Below are positions 33,353-41,408 of a stretch of DNA of 64,000 nucleotides, piece after piece. The position numbers were made by a program, and so were the translations under genes. The notes under the pieces are model-generated. The model was not told where the DNA came from. It made no database searches and saw only the letters and a program-made list of their open reading frames with translations. Source of the stretch: Sandaracinaceae bacterium (GTDB taxonomy: Bacteria; Myxococcota_A; Polyangia; Polyangiales; Sandaracinaceae); assembly GCA_020633195.1 (NCBI GenBank), contig JACKEC010000014.1, forward strand, positions 434,001 to 498,000. Reading direction: 5' to 3'. Numbering within the stretch: the first letter of the stretch is position 1; each line of letters begins with the position of its first letter.

Positions 33353-35056
33353 TTACGAGCGGTCGGCGGCGGTGACCCGCAAGACCTCGTCGATGGTCGT
33401 CACGCCGGCGCGGATCTTCTCGATCCCGGCGATGCGGAGCGAGTTGGTGCCGAGCGCGATCATCTCGTCCTTGAGCTCCGCGGTCGAGCAGCCCTGGAGG
33501 ACCATCTCCTTGAGGCGGTCGCCGAAGGCCATGACCTCGTAGAGCGCGATGCGGCCCTTGTAGCCGGTGTTCCCGCAGGTCCGGCAGCCGGCGCCACGGT
33601 AGACCGTGAAGCTCGCGACCTGGTCCTGCGCCACGCCGATGTCGAGGAGCGCTTGCGGCTCGACGTTGACCTGGGTGCGGCAGTCCTCGCAGATCTTCCG
33701 CGCGAGACGCTGGGCGAGGATGAGGTTGACCGAGGCCGTCACGAGGAACGGCTCGACGCCCATGTTGAGGAGGCGCGAGACGGTGCTCGGCGCGTCGTTC
33801 GTGTGGAGCGTCGAGAGCACGAGGTGGCCCGTCAACGCGGCCTTGACCGCGATCTCGGCCGTCTCGAAGTCACGAATCTCGCCGACCATGATGATGTCGG
33901 GGTCCTGCCGCAGGAAGCTGCGCAGCGCGGCCGCGAAGTTCAGGCCGATGTCCTCGTGCATCTGGACCTGGTTGATGCCCATGAGGTTGTACTCGACCGG
34001 ATCCTCGGCGGTGCTGATGTTGGTCTCGAGCGTGTTCAGCTCGGTCAGCGCCGAGTACAGCGTGGTCGTCTTGCCCGAGCCGGTGGGGCCCGTGACGAGC
34101 ACCATCCCGTAGGGCTGCGAGATGGCCCACTTGAAGTCCTGGAGGGCCTTGTTGTCGAAGCCGAGCTTCGTCATGTCGAGCTGCAGGTTCGACTTGTCGA
34201 GGAGCCGGAGGACCATCTTCTCGCCCCAGATGGTCGGGAGCGCGGAGACGCGGAAGTCCATCTCTCGGCCCTTGCCGAGCTTGAGCTTGATGCGACCGTC
34301 CTGCGGGAGGCGGCGCTCGGCGATGTCGAGCGAGGCCATGATCTTGAGGCGCGACGCGATGGCGTTCTTGAGGCTGACGGGCGGCGTCATCTCCTGGTGG
34401 AGCACGCCGTCGATCCGGTAGCGGACGCGGAGCTGCCGCTCGTAGGGCTCGACGTGGATGTCCGAGGCGCCCTTCTTGATCGCGTTGAGGAGGATCGCGT
34501 TGCAGAGCCGGACGACCGGCGCGTCCTCGGAAGCGCGCTCGAGGTCCATGAGGTTCATGTCGTCGTCGTCGCCGGCGACCTCGATGTCCTCCTCGTCGAA
34601 CCCCTCCATGATGTCGTCGTAGGAGATCTCCGGCGCCGCGTAGGCGCCCTCGATCGCCTGCACGATCGCGTTCTCCGAGGCGACGACCGGCTCGACGTTG
34701 AAGCCGGTGAGGAACTTGATGTCGTCGATCGCGTGGAGGTTCGACGGGTCCGCCATGGCCACGATCAAGGTCGACCCCGCCCGCGAGACGGGGATGATCT
34801 TGTGGCGCAGGCAGACGTCCTGGTTGACCAGGCGCAGCACGTCCTCGTCGATCTCGAACTCGGTGAGGTCGATGGACTGGACTCGATACTGCTGACTCAG
34901 GAAGTCGGTGATCTCCTGGTCGGAGATGAAGCCCATGCGCGCGAGCTGATAGCCCAGCGACGTGTTGGTCCGGCGTGACTCGTCTTGGGCGGACCTCAGC
35001 TGTTGCAAGCTGATGAGCTTCTCTCGGACGAGCAGCTCTCCGATGCGGTTGCTCAT
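33353..35056 (-). CDS. pilB: Type IV pilus assembly ATPase PilB
   Basis: A 567-residue secretion ATPase that powers pilus extension at the inner membrane. An N-terminal T2SSE/PilB domain (about 1-150, RIGELLVREKLISLQQL) is followed by an acidic linker DEEDIEVAGDDDDMN, then the ATPase: GPTGSGKTT (323-331), Asp box DPVEYN, EIRDFETAEIAVKAALTGH, and a tetracysteine CEDC...CRTCG zinc site. A GGAG lies about 9 nt before the ATG. It diverges from the FHA-kinase operon by 47 bp. No pilT or pilC is present next to it; pilins and a PilR-like regulator are further downstream at 54-60 kb. Confidence 0.93.
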   Translation of the reverse strand: MSNRIGELLVREKLISLQQLRSAQDESRRTNTSLGYQLARMGFISDQEITDFLSQQYRVQSIDLTEFEIDEDVLRLVNQDVCLRHKIIPVSRAGSTLIVAMADPSNLHAIDDIKFLTGFNVEPVVASENAIVQAIEGAYAAPEISYDDIMEGFDEEDIEVAGDDDDMNLMDLERASEDAPVVRLCNAILLNAIKKGASDIHVEPYERQLRVRYRIDGVLHQEMTPPVSLKNAIASRLKIMASLDIAERRLPQDGRIKLKLGKGREMDFRVSALPTIWGEKMVLRLLDKSNLQLDMTKLGFDNKALQDFKWAISQPYGMVLVTGPTGSGKTTTLYSALTELNTLETNISTAEDPVEYNLMGINQVQMHEDIGLNFAAALRSFLRQDPDIIMVGEIRDFETAEIAVKAALTGHLVLSTLHTNDAPSTVSRLLNMGVEPFLVTASVNLILAQRLARKICEDCRTQVNVEPQALLDIGVAQDQVASFTVYRGAGCRTCGNTGYKGRIALYEVMAFGDRLKEMVLQGCSTAELKDEMIALGTNSLRIAGIEKIRAGVTTIDEVLRVTAADRS

Positions 35057-35103
35057 GCGGGTGACTCCACGGATGATGCGGTGCGGTCGGTAGACGATAC
35101 TTC

Positions 35104-36273
35104 ATGAGCTGGCTGAAGCGCATCTTCGACAACCGCCACCGGCGCGCGCGCGCGGCGGAGGGCGCCGGGCAGTGGCGTCGCGCCGCGTCGATCTGGGCCG
35201 AGGCGGGTGAGCCCGAGCGGGCCGCGGAGGCCCTGATCCACCTCGCGGAGCGGGGCGGCGACCTCGAGGCGAGGCTCGAGGCCTGGCACGACGCGCTCCG
35301 CTGGCTCCCCGAGGACGAGGAGGAGCGCCGCGAGGAGATCGAGCGCCGCATGGGGATGGCGGTGCTCGAGGACGCCCGCCTCCGCGGCGCGACGAGCGCG
35401 GAGGAGAAGCGCCGGCTCTTCGAGGCCGCCGGTCGCCTCGAGCGCTTCGACCGCCCCACCGAGGCCGCCGAGGCGTTCGCGCTGCTCGGCCGCAAGGAGG
35501 ATCAGGCTCGATGCCTCGAGCTCGCCGGCGAGGTGGAGCAGCTCGAGGCGCTCCTGTCCGAGACCAACGAGGAGGACGAGCGCGAGTCGCAGCTCCGCCG
35601 CTTCCTCGCCGACTACGAGAGCGCCCTCCGGTTCGGCGCGCGGCTCGAGGCCCGGCAGGCGCTCCACGAGGCGTCTCGGATCGCCCCCGACGAGCGCTCG
35701 GTCTCGGAGCTGCTCCGTCGCCTCGAGACCCGGATGCCGCCGCCGTACCGCGTCCGCCTGTCGGTCCGCGGCAAGCAGGTCAGCTTCGTCGGGCGCCTGC
35801 CCGCGGTGGTCGGTCGGGGCGACGAGGTCGAGGTCCGCGTCCGCGGGACGTCGGTGTCACGCCGCCACGCCGAGGTCGCGCTCCACGAGGGCGCGCTCGT
35901 GATCCGCGACCTCGACAGCCGCAACGGGACGCTGGTGCAGGGCGTCCCCGTGTCGGGCGCGATCGAGCTCGCCGGGCCCACCGAGGTCGGCCTCGGCGAC
36001 GACGTGACGCTCGACGTCCGGCCCGAGGGCGGCGCCTTGATCATCGACGTGCGGAGCGGCTTCGACCGCGGGGCGCAGGTGATCGTCGGACAAGGCGCCT
36101 TGCGGCTCCCCGACCTCGCGGCGAGCCTCGCGTTCGAGGCGGGCTGGCCCGTGCTGACCGCCGACGAGGGCGCGCCGCTGCTGCTCGACGGGCAGACCTG
36201 CGCGCTGCCGGTGCACCTGCTGATCGAGGACCGGCTGGAGGTCGCCGGGCTCGAGCTCGAGGTCCTCGAGTGA
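35104..36273 (+). CDS. FHA-domain protein with TPR-like N-terminus
   Basis: A 389-residue soluble protein. Residues 1-10 are MSWLKRIFDN, almost identical to the next gene. About 12-210 are alpha-helical and TPR-like (RRAASIWAEAGEPERAAEALIHLAE). About 220-305 form an FHA domain, which binds phosphothreonine peptides: VVGRGDEVEVRVRGTSVSRRHAEV and DLDSRNGTLVQG carry the canonical Arg, Ser-x-x-His and Asn-Gly-Thr. A further C-terminal domain of about 80 residues is of unknown type. It is the first gene of an operon with a kinase gene 13 bp downstream, so the FHA may read that kinase's phosphorylation. Confidence 0.8.
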   Translation: MSWLKRIFDNRHRRARAAEGAGQWRRAASIWAEAGEPERAAEALIHLAERGGDLEARLEAWHDALRWLPEDEEERREEIERRMGMAVLEDARLRGATSAEEKRRLFEAAGRLERFDRPTEAAEAFALLGRKEDQARCLELAGEVEQLEALLSETNEEDERESQLRRFLADYESALRFGARLEARQALHEASRIAPDERSVSELLRRLETRMPPPYRVRLSVRGKQVSFVGRLPAVVGRGDEVEVRVRGTSVSRRHAEVALHEGALVIRDLDSRNGTLVQGVPVSGAIELAGPTEVGLGDDVTLDVRPEGGALIIDVRSGFDRGAQVIVGQGALRLPDLAASLAFEAGWPVLTADEGAPLLLDGQTCALPVHLLIEDRLEVAGLELEVLE

Positions 36274-36286
36274 CCCGGGTGGACCA

Positions 36287-37549
36287 ATGAGCTGGCTGAA
36301 GCGCCTCTTCGGTCGGAGCGAGGCCGAGGTGGAGACCGAGCCGCCGCCCGAGCCGCCGGTCGCCTCGGAGCCCGAGGACTCCGAGCCGCTCGGGGTCCCC
36401 GACGACCCGGCGCTCCAGCTCGAGGCCCTCGGCGACGACCCGCAGCCCACGCTGGACGAGCCGCGCGTGCTCGAGCTGATCGACCGGGTCCGGGCCTCTG
36501 GGCGCGAGGCGCGCGCGATCGATCTCGCTCGCCGGATCCTCGCCAACCACACCGACGCGCGCGCGGTCAGCCAGCGCGTCGCCGAGATCCTCGCGTCGCG
36601 CGGCGACGACCACGGCGCGGCGGACCTTGTCGCGCCCTTCGTGGACGCCCCCGACGCGCCGCTGGATCTGTGCATGCTCGCGGCCGAGATCGCCGAGCGG
36701 CGCGGGGACGAGCGACGCGCGCTCGCCCTGTACGAGCGCGTGGTCGCGCGGGACCTGGACTACCCGCGCGCGCGCGCCCGGGTGCGGCGACTGCGCGAGG
36801 GCGAGCGGCACGCCCGGGACCTCGGCGCGACCCTGATGACCGACGGCGCGCTCACCCGAGGCCGCTACCGCGTCGAGCGCGAGCTCGGCCGCGGCGGCGC
36901 GGGCACCGTGTTCCTCGCCGACGACCTCTCGCTCGGCCGCAAGGTCGCGCTCAAGGTCTATCACCGCCGCGGGCGCAGCGAGCGGGAGCGGCTCCTCGTC
37001 GAGGCCCGGACCCCCGCGAACCTCGAGCACCCCGGGGTCGTGCGCATCTTCGATCTCGACGAGTCCCTCGCCGCCATCGCGATGGAGCGTGTGCTCGGCG
37101 GCTCGGTGCGGCGCGAGATGGAGAAGGGGAAGCTGACCGTCGAGCGCATCCGCGTCTGGTTCCACACCGCCGCCGACGCGCTCGCGCACGTCCACGAGCG
37201 AGGGTTCGTCCACCGCGACTTCAAGCCGTCGAACATGCTCCTCCGGAGCGACGACCGCGTCGTCCTGACCGACTTCGGCGTCGCCTGCGCGGCGGGCTGG
37301 GTCCCCGCGAAGGGGGCCGCGATGGCGGAGGGCACGCTGGCGTACATGGCGCCCGAGCACCGCGCCGGCGCGCCCGCGCATCCGTCGATGGACGTTCACG
37401 CGGTCGGGGTCGCGCTGAAGGAGGTCCTCGAGCACGCCTCCACGGAGCCTCCGGCGTTCATGCGGGAGTGCGCGTCGGCGTGTGTTCGGCGTGACCCCGC
37501 GCAGCGCCCGAACGCGGCGTGGGTTGCCGAGCAGCTCGAGGGACGGTAA
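36287..37549 (+). CDS. Ser/Thr protein kinase with helical N-terminus
   Basis: A 420-residue soluble kinase. MSWLKRLFGR at the start copies the FHA gene's N-terminus; 11-60 are Glu/Pro-rich; 60-175 are helical and TPR-like. The Hanks-type kinase domain runs from about 190 to 420: GRGGAG (201-206), Lys223, VHRDFKPSN with Asp311, DFG (329-331) and YMAPEHR in place of APE. The C-terminal lobe is short. No transmembrane helix follows. It is in an operon with the FHA gene and a membrane protein gene, 11 bp apart, suggesting a signalling unit. Confidence 0.82.
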   Translation: MSWLKRLFGRSEAEVETEPPPEPPVASEPEDSEPLGVPDDPALQLEALGDDPQPTLDEPRVLELIDRVRASGREARAIDLARRILANHTDARAVSQRVAEILASRGDDHGAADLVAPFVDAPDAPLDLCMLAAEIAERRGDERRALALYERVVARDLDYPRARARVRRLREGERHARDLGATLMTDGALTRGRYRVERELGRGGAGTVFLADDLSLGRKVALKVYHRRGRSERERLLVEARTPANLEHPGVVRIFDLDESLAAIAMERVLGGSVRREMEKGKLTVERIRVWFHTAADALAHVHERGFVHRDFKPSNMLLRSDDRVVLTDFGVACAAGWVPAKGAAMAEGTLAYMAPEHRAGAPAHPSMDVHAVGVALKEVLEHASTEPPAFMRECASACVRRDPAQRPNAAWVAEQLEGR

Positions 37550-37560
37550 GCCGGCAGGCC

Positions 37561-38457
37561 GTGGCCAAGAAGGGCAAGATCCCCAAACCGAAGACCGCCG
37601 CCGAAGGCGTGGCCGAGATGGAGCGTCCGGCCGTCAAGTGGCGGACGATCGGCCTGATCGCGGGCGGGTTCGTGGTCCTGTGGATCACGGCCTTCATGAT
37701 CCAGGGCTACTCCCAGGGGAGCCCGTACGGCTGGATCCCGGTCGGCGTGGTGGGGGCCCTGACCATCGCAGCGATCGGGTTCGGCATCTACATCTGGCGC
37801 CTGACCCAGCGGTCGCGCGGGATCGTGGACATCCTCGCCCAGGCCACCGACGAGGCCGGGCGCAAGCGCGCGATCGAGCAGCTCGAGGCGGCGGACTCCA
37901 GCGACGCGATGAACGCGCTCGCCCGGGCCCAGCTCGTCTCGAGGGACAGCCCCGCGCAGGCGATGAAGATCCTCGAGGACATCGACATCGCCAAGGCCCC
38001 GGCCGTCGTCCAGGACGACGTGCGCGCCAACTTGGGGTTCCTCTACTTGATGAACAACAAGACCAAAGAGGCCCGCAAGCTCGCCGACGAGCTGCGCCTC
38101 GACCGGCAGCCGAACGCCAAGGCGAAGGCGATGTACGCGGCGGTGAGCGCCGAGGCGTTCTCCCGCACCGGCACCCCCGAGGAGGCCAAGAAGCTCCTCG
38201 AGACGTACGACGCCAACGACCCCGAGTTCGTCGACGTGAAGGGCATGCTCCTGCGCGCCCAGGTCTACACCTACCTCGCGCTCAAGAAGCGCGGCCGCGC
38301 CGGCGAGGCCATGAAGGAGCTCGCCCAGGTCGACGCGAACATGCTCGCGCCGTGGATCGCGAAGAAGGTCCGCCCCGAGATCCGGCAGATGGCCGAGCAA
38401 GCTCTCCGCTCCATCGGCGTCGCCCCGAAGGCGCAGATGAAGGTCATGCGGAAGTAG
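37561..38457 (+). CDS. Two-helix membrane protein with cytosolic TPR-like domain
   Basis: A 298-residue protein from GTG 37561 (GCAGG upstream). The first 25 residues are basic (VAKKGKIPKPKT). Helices lie at about 27-47 (GLIAGGFVVLWITAFMI) and 57-79 (PVGVVGALTIAAIGFGIYIW). The remainder is an alpha-helical repeat domain (ARAQLVSRDSPAQAMKILEDI, LGFLYLMNNKTKEARKLADEL, LLETYDANDP) that resembles TPRs. No enzymatic motif. It ends the FHA-kinase operon; it may be a membrane anchor or target of the kinase, which is inference. Confidence 0.7.
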   Translation: MAKKGKIPKPKTAAEGVAEMERPAVKWRTIGLIAGGFVVLWITAFMIQGYSQGSPYGWIPVGVVGALTIAAIGFGIYIWRLTQRSRGIVDILAQATDEAGRKRAIEQLEAADSSDAMNALARAQLVSRDSPAQAMKILEDIDIAKAPAVVQDDVRANLGFLYLMNNKTKEARKLADELRLDRQPNAKAKAMYAAVSAEAFSRTGTPEEAKKLLETYDANDPEFVDVKGMLLRAQVYTYLALKKRGRAGEAMKELAQVDANMLAPWIAKKVRPEIRQMAEQALRSIGVAPKAQMKVMRK

Positions 38458-38474
38458 CCGAGGCACCTCCGGAA

Positions 38475-38690
38475 AACGCGCGCGCAACACGCCCGCTCCC
38501 CCTCGCTCCAAGAACGCGCGCGCAGCGCGCACGCTCCCCCTCGCACCAAAAACGCGCGCGCAGCACGCCCGCTCCCCTCGCTCCAAAAAAACGCGCGCGC
38601 AGCGCGCACGCTCCCCCTCTCTCCCTCTCCTCTACTCCCACCCCCCTTCGAACGCGCGCGCAGCCCGCCCGCTCCCTCTCCCGCCCGCTC
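38475..38690. repeat. Five-copy 38-bp GC/pyrimidine-rich repeat, alternating types
   Basis: Units starting with AACGCGCGCGC lie at 38475, 38513, 38551, 38590 and 38651 (spacing 38, 38, 39, then 61). Each continues with (A/G)(C/G)(A/C)CGCMCGCTCCC, and variants alternate (CACGCCC vs GCGCGCAC), giving a 76-bp higher-order period. The patch fills most of the 290-bp gap between the 37561 operon and the J-domain gene. No ORF in it looks genuine. Confidence 0.8.
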
Positions 38691-38712
38691 CCAGTCTCCC
38701 ACCGCCGGAAAG

Positions 38713-38742
38713 TTGCCCCCCTCCATCCCGCTCCGGTATCGG
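38713..38742 (+). promoter_or_regulatory. Promoter of the J-domain gene (TTGCCC-N18-TATCGG)
   Basis: A -35-like TTGCCC (38713-38718), an 18-bp spacer and TATCGG (38737-38742) precede GTG 38749 by 6 nt. The last base departs from TANNNT. Confidence 0.4.
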
Positions 38743-38748
38743 AGACGG

Positions 38749-39678
38749 GTGGACTCCATGCCCGGCGCTGCTGCTCTCGCCCGTGGCCTGCTCGTGCTCG
38801 CACGCGCCGGACGGAGCGGGGTCCTCGACGTCTGCTCAGCGAAGCTCCAAGCGAAGATCGGCGTGCGCGAGGGGCGCGTCGTGGCGATGCGGGTGCTGCC
38901 CGACGACGGCGACTTCCTCGGCGACGCGCTGCGCCGGATGGGCGCCTGGGACGAGCGCGTGCACGGCCTGCCCGACCCCGGCGAGCTGGTCGGGAAGTGG
39001 GCCGCGCGGGTCGGCGCGGCGAGCGCTCAGGCGATCAGCCACGCGCTGCGCAAGCAGCTCCAGCGGCGGATGGCGAGGCTGCTCGGCGTCGATCCGCCCG
39101 AGCTGCGGCTGACCGCGGGGTCCTCCGACGTGGGCGTGCCCGCGCTCGACGAGCCCCCGAAGACGGCGGAGCTGATCGTGTCGGCGCTGCGCGAGCGCGC
39201 CGATGACGTCCCGCTGTTGTGGGCGCGGCGGCGGCTCGGGGACTCGCTGGTGGTGCTCACCCCGCTCGGCAAGGAGCTGGTGAGCGAGGCCGTGCTCTGG
39301 CCCGACGAGGCGGCGATGATCTCGCTCCTCGAGCGGGGCGCGCCCGCGGACGTGCTGGTCCAGGCCACGAAGGGCTCCGCGCGAGCGCTGCGCCTGCTCT
39401 ACGCGCTCCGACAGGTGGGCGCGTGCGCGCCGCCCGAGGCGCGCGGTGGCTACTCGATGCTGCTCCGGAAGACGCGTCAGGTCCGCCAGGCCGCCCGCGC
39501 GGCCGAGCTCCTCGAGCTCCCGAACGGGTCGGCTCCGCAGGACGCGCGCAAGGCCCTCCGGAAGCTCGCCGCCGCGGTCCACCCCGACCGCTTCGGGACG
39601 AGCGCGCCCGCGGCGATCCGCTCGGCCTCGCACCAGGTCATGAGCGCGCTCGTGCGGGCGCAGAACGACTTGCGCTGA
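38749..39678 (+). CDS. Protein with C-terminal J-like domain
   Basis: A 309-residue cytoplasmic protein. The start GTG 38749 lies 6 nt after TATCGG; ATG 38758 is an alternative. The N-terminal about 80 residues (GVLDVCSAKLQAKIGVREGRVVAMRVLPDDGDFLG) resemble the DUF4388-like/PATAN domains of myxobacteria; the middle is helical. The last about 65 residues look like a J domain (ELLELPNGSAPQDARKALRKLAAAVHPDRF) with the HPD motif that stimulates DnaK. There is no zinc or Gly/Phe region, so it is a class-C J-protein. A role as a specialised chaperone partner is inferred from motifs only. Confidence 0.7.
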   Translation: MDSMPGAAALARGLLVLARAGRSGVLDVCSAKLQAKIGVREGRVVAMRVLPDDGDFLGDALRRMGAWDERVHGLPDPGELVGKWAARVGAASAQAISHALRKQLQRRMARLLGVDPPELRLTAGSSDVGVPALDEPPKTAELIVSALRERADDVPLLWARRRLGDSLVVLTPLGKELVSEAVLWPDEAAMISLLERGAPADVLVQATKGSARALRLLYALRQVGACAPPEARGGYSMLLRKTRQVRQAARAAELLELPNGSAPQDARKALRKLAAAVHPDRFGTSAPAAIRSASHQVMSALVRAQNDLR

Positions 39679-39691
39679 CGGCAGCGAGCGA

Positions 39692-40654
39692 TCAGGTGCG
39701 GTAGCGCGGGTCGCCGGGCCGGAGCGCGAGGGTGGTGCGGATGTCCGCGAAGCGGCTCGACACGCTCCCGGGGGTCACGCCGTACTGGCTCGCGAGCGCG
39801 CTCTGGGTGACGCCCCGCGCACGCAGCACGTGCGCGATCGCGTAGTGCACCGCGGCGGCGCAGACCTCGGGCTTCTTCACGCGGGGCGAGCGCTCGTCCC
39901 TGTAGTCGGTCCAGAGCGCGCGGGCCGACGCGACCTCGCGCTCGCTGAACCCGGCGTCGGCGAGGTGACGCTCGAGGAGGGCCGCGACCGCGTCCGCGAC
40001 GCGCGGGCCGGCCGCGCGGGTCTCCGCGCGGAGCGGGTGGACGGGCTGGTCCGCCGGCGCGCCGCGCTCGATCCAGTCGACGAGGGCGCGGTGCTCCTTG
40101 CTGCGCGGCGCCGCCGCGAGGGCCTGGGCGGCGAGCTGCCGCGCGACCTCGTGCTCCCCGAGCCGCGCGTAGCAGTGCGCCGTGCTCGCGGTGATCTCGT
40201 GCTCGCTCTCCTCGGCCTGCTCGAGCGCGATCTGCAGGTGCGGCAGCGCCGCGCGGGGATCGTCGAGCGCGACGTCGAGGAGGTGCCCGAGGTTGTGGTG
40301 GTACCAGGGGTTGCGAGGCGACAGGCGCAGCGCGCGACGGTAGGCCGCGACGGCCGCGCGGTAGTTCCCGAGCAGCGCCTGAGCGAGGGCCATCAGCGAG
40401 TGACCGACGTCGTCGGCCGCGTGCTGCGAGAGCGCCTTGCGGAGGTGGAGCGCCGCCGTCCACGGGTCGCGCTCGAGCATCAGCTCGGCGAGGTGCCGGT
40501 GCGCGAAGCTGCGCACGGGGTCGTCCTCGGCGGCGCGCTCGAGGATCGCTTCGAGGAGCGGCTCGATCACGAGACGGCCACGCCCCTCGTCGATCGCGCG
40601 CTCGGCTCGCCGACGGAGCATGTCGACGCTTCGTTCGTCGCGTGACCGGCCCAT
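39692..40654 (-). CDS. TPR protein with TFIIB/cyclin-like HTH C-terminus
   Basis: A 320-residue cytosolic protein. About 5-210 are TPR-like helices (SLMALAQALLGNYRAAVAAYRRALRLSP, HHNLGHLLDVALDDPRAALPHL). About 225-320 differ: KKPEVCAAAVHYAIAHVLRARGVTQSALASQYGVTPGSVSSRFADIR has the spacing of a TFIIB-type cyclin repeat with an HTH, in which a helical bundle precedes a DNA-reading helix. That fold in bacteria is uncommon and the match is judged by eye. It is third in a minus-strand operon after the glycosyltransferase and methyltransferase genes. TATAGG lies 9 nt before the ATG and overlaps the methyltransferase stop. Confidence 0.65.
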   Translation of the reverse strand: MGRSRDERSVDMLRRRAERAIDEGRGRLVIEPLLEAILERAAEDDPVRSFAHRHLAELMLERDPWTAALHLRKALSQHAADDVGHSLMALAQALLGNYRAAVAAYRRALRLSPRNPWYHHNLGHLLDVALDDPRAALPHLQIALEQAEESEHEITASTAHCYARLGEHEVARQLAAQALAAAPRSKEHRALVDWIERGAPADQPVHPLRAETRAAGPRVADAVAALLERHLADAGFSEREVASARALWTDYRDERSPRVKKPEVCAAAVHYAIAHVLRARGVTQSALASQYGVTPGSVSSRFADIRTTLALRPGDPRYRT

Positions 40655-40664
40655 CAGCTCGCAC

Positions 40665-41408
40665 CTATAGCGGCGTGTTTTTGGGCTGGCAACCGCGACG
40701 CAGCACCAGCACCAGGAAGCCGCCCAGCCAGCGCAGCGGCGAGTGGACGCTCGCGCGCTCCGCGCGGCCGAGCACGGAGCGCAGGACGGGCACGCGGTGG
40801 AGCCCCGCCGCGGGCGTCACCACGCGCACCCCCGCGGCCGACTCGAGCTCCAACGTCGGGGGCAGGCGCGCGATCGCTTCGCGAGGAGAGTCCCACCGCG
40901 TGACGATGTCGTCCTCGCGGTGCGCCTTGCCGATCGAGCGCGCCCCGGAGATCTGCCGCGCGAGGTAGCGCAGGCTCCAGCGGTTGTAGACGTCGACGAC
41001 CACGTGGCCGCCCGGCCGAACCACGCGCGCCGCCTCGCGCAGCGCCGCCTCGATGGGCTCCACGTGGGCGAGCACCTTGAAGCTGAACGCCAGATCGAAC
41101 GACGCGTCCTCGAACGGGAGCGCGGTCGCGGAGCCCTCGACCACCTCGAGGCCCCGAGCGCGCGCCTGCTCGAGCATGCCCGGCGACAGGTCGACCCCGA
41201 CCGCCTCGTCCGCGAGCTCGGCGATCCGGGAGAGGAGCAGCCCGGTCCCGCAGCCGATCTCGAGGACACGGCGGTCCTGGACGAGCGGCGCGAGGATCTC
41301 GATCGAGAGGTCGTCGATGAGCGCGTGATAGCCCTCGTGGCGCGCGCGCTCGTAGTCGCGGCTGAAGTCGTCGTAGTAGCGGCGGGTCTTGTCCAGGTGC
41401 TCGGTCAC
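40665..41408 (-). CDS. SAM-dependent class I methyltransferase
   Basis: A 247-residue enzyme. Motif I LEIGCGTGLLLSRIAEL (about 48-65) binds S-adenosylmethionine; VGVDLSPGMLEQARARG is the acidic second motif; PFEDASFDLAFSFKVLAHVEP is motif IV; RPGGHVVVDVYNR follows. It fits the UbiE/COQ5-like methyltransferase family. The GTG start 41408 overlaps the stop of the glycosyltransferase gene (GTGA). A product in lipid or sugar modification is plausible given the partner, but the acceptor is unknown. Confidence 0.85.
   Translation of the reverse strand: MTEHLDKTRRYYDDFSRDYERARHEGYHALIDDLSIEILAPLVQDRRVLEIGCGTGLLLSRIAELADEAVGVDLSPGMLEQARARGLEVVEGSATALPFEDASFDLAFSFKVLAHVEPIEAALREAARVVRPGGHVVVDVYNRWSLRYLARQISGARSIGKAHREDDIVTRWDSPREAIARLPPTLELESAAGVRVVTPAAGLHRVPVLRSVLGRAERASVHSPLRWLGGFLVLVLRRGCQPKNTPL

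Noticed and set aside
38475..38690. CRISPR array
   Set aside because: Units are contiguous with no unique spacers, no cas genes are near, and the repeat is not palindromic.
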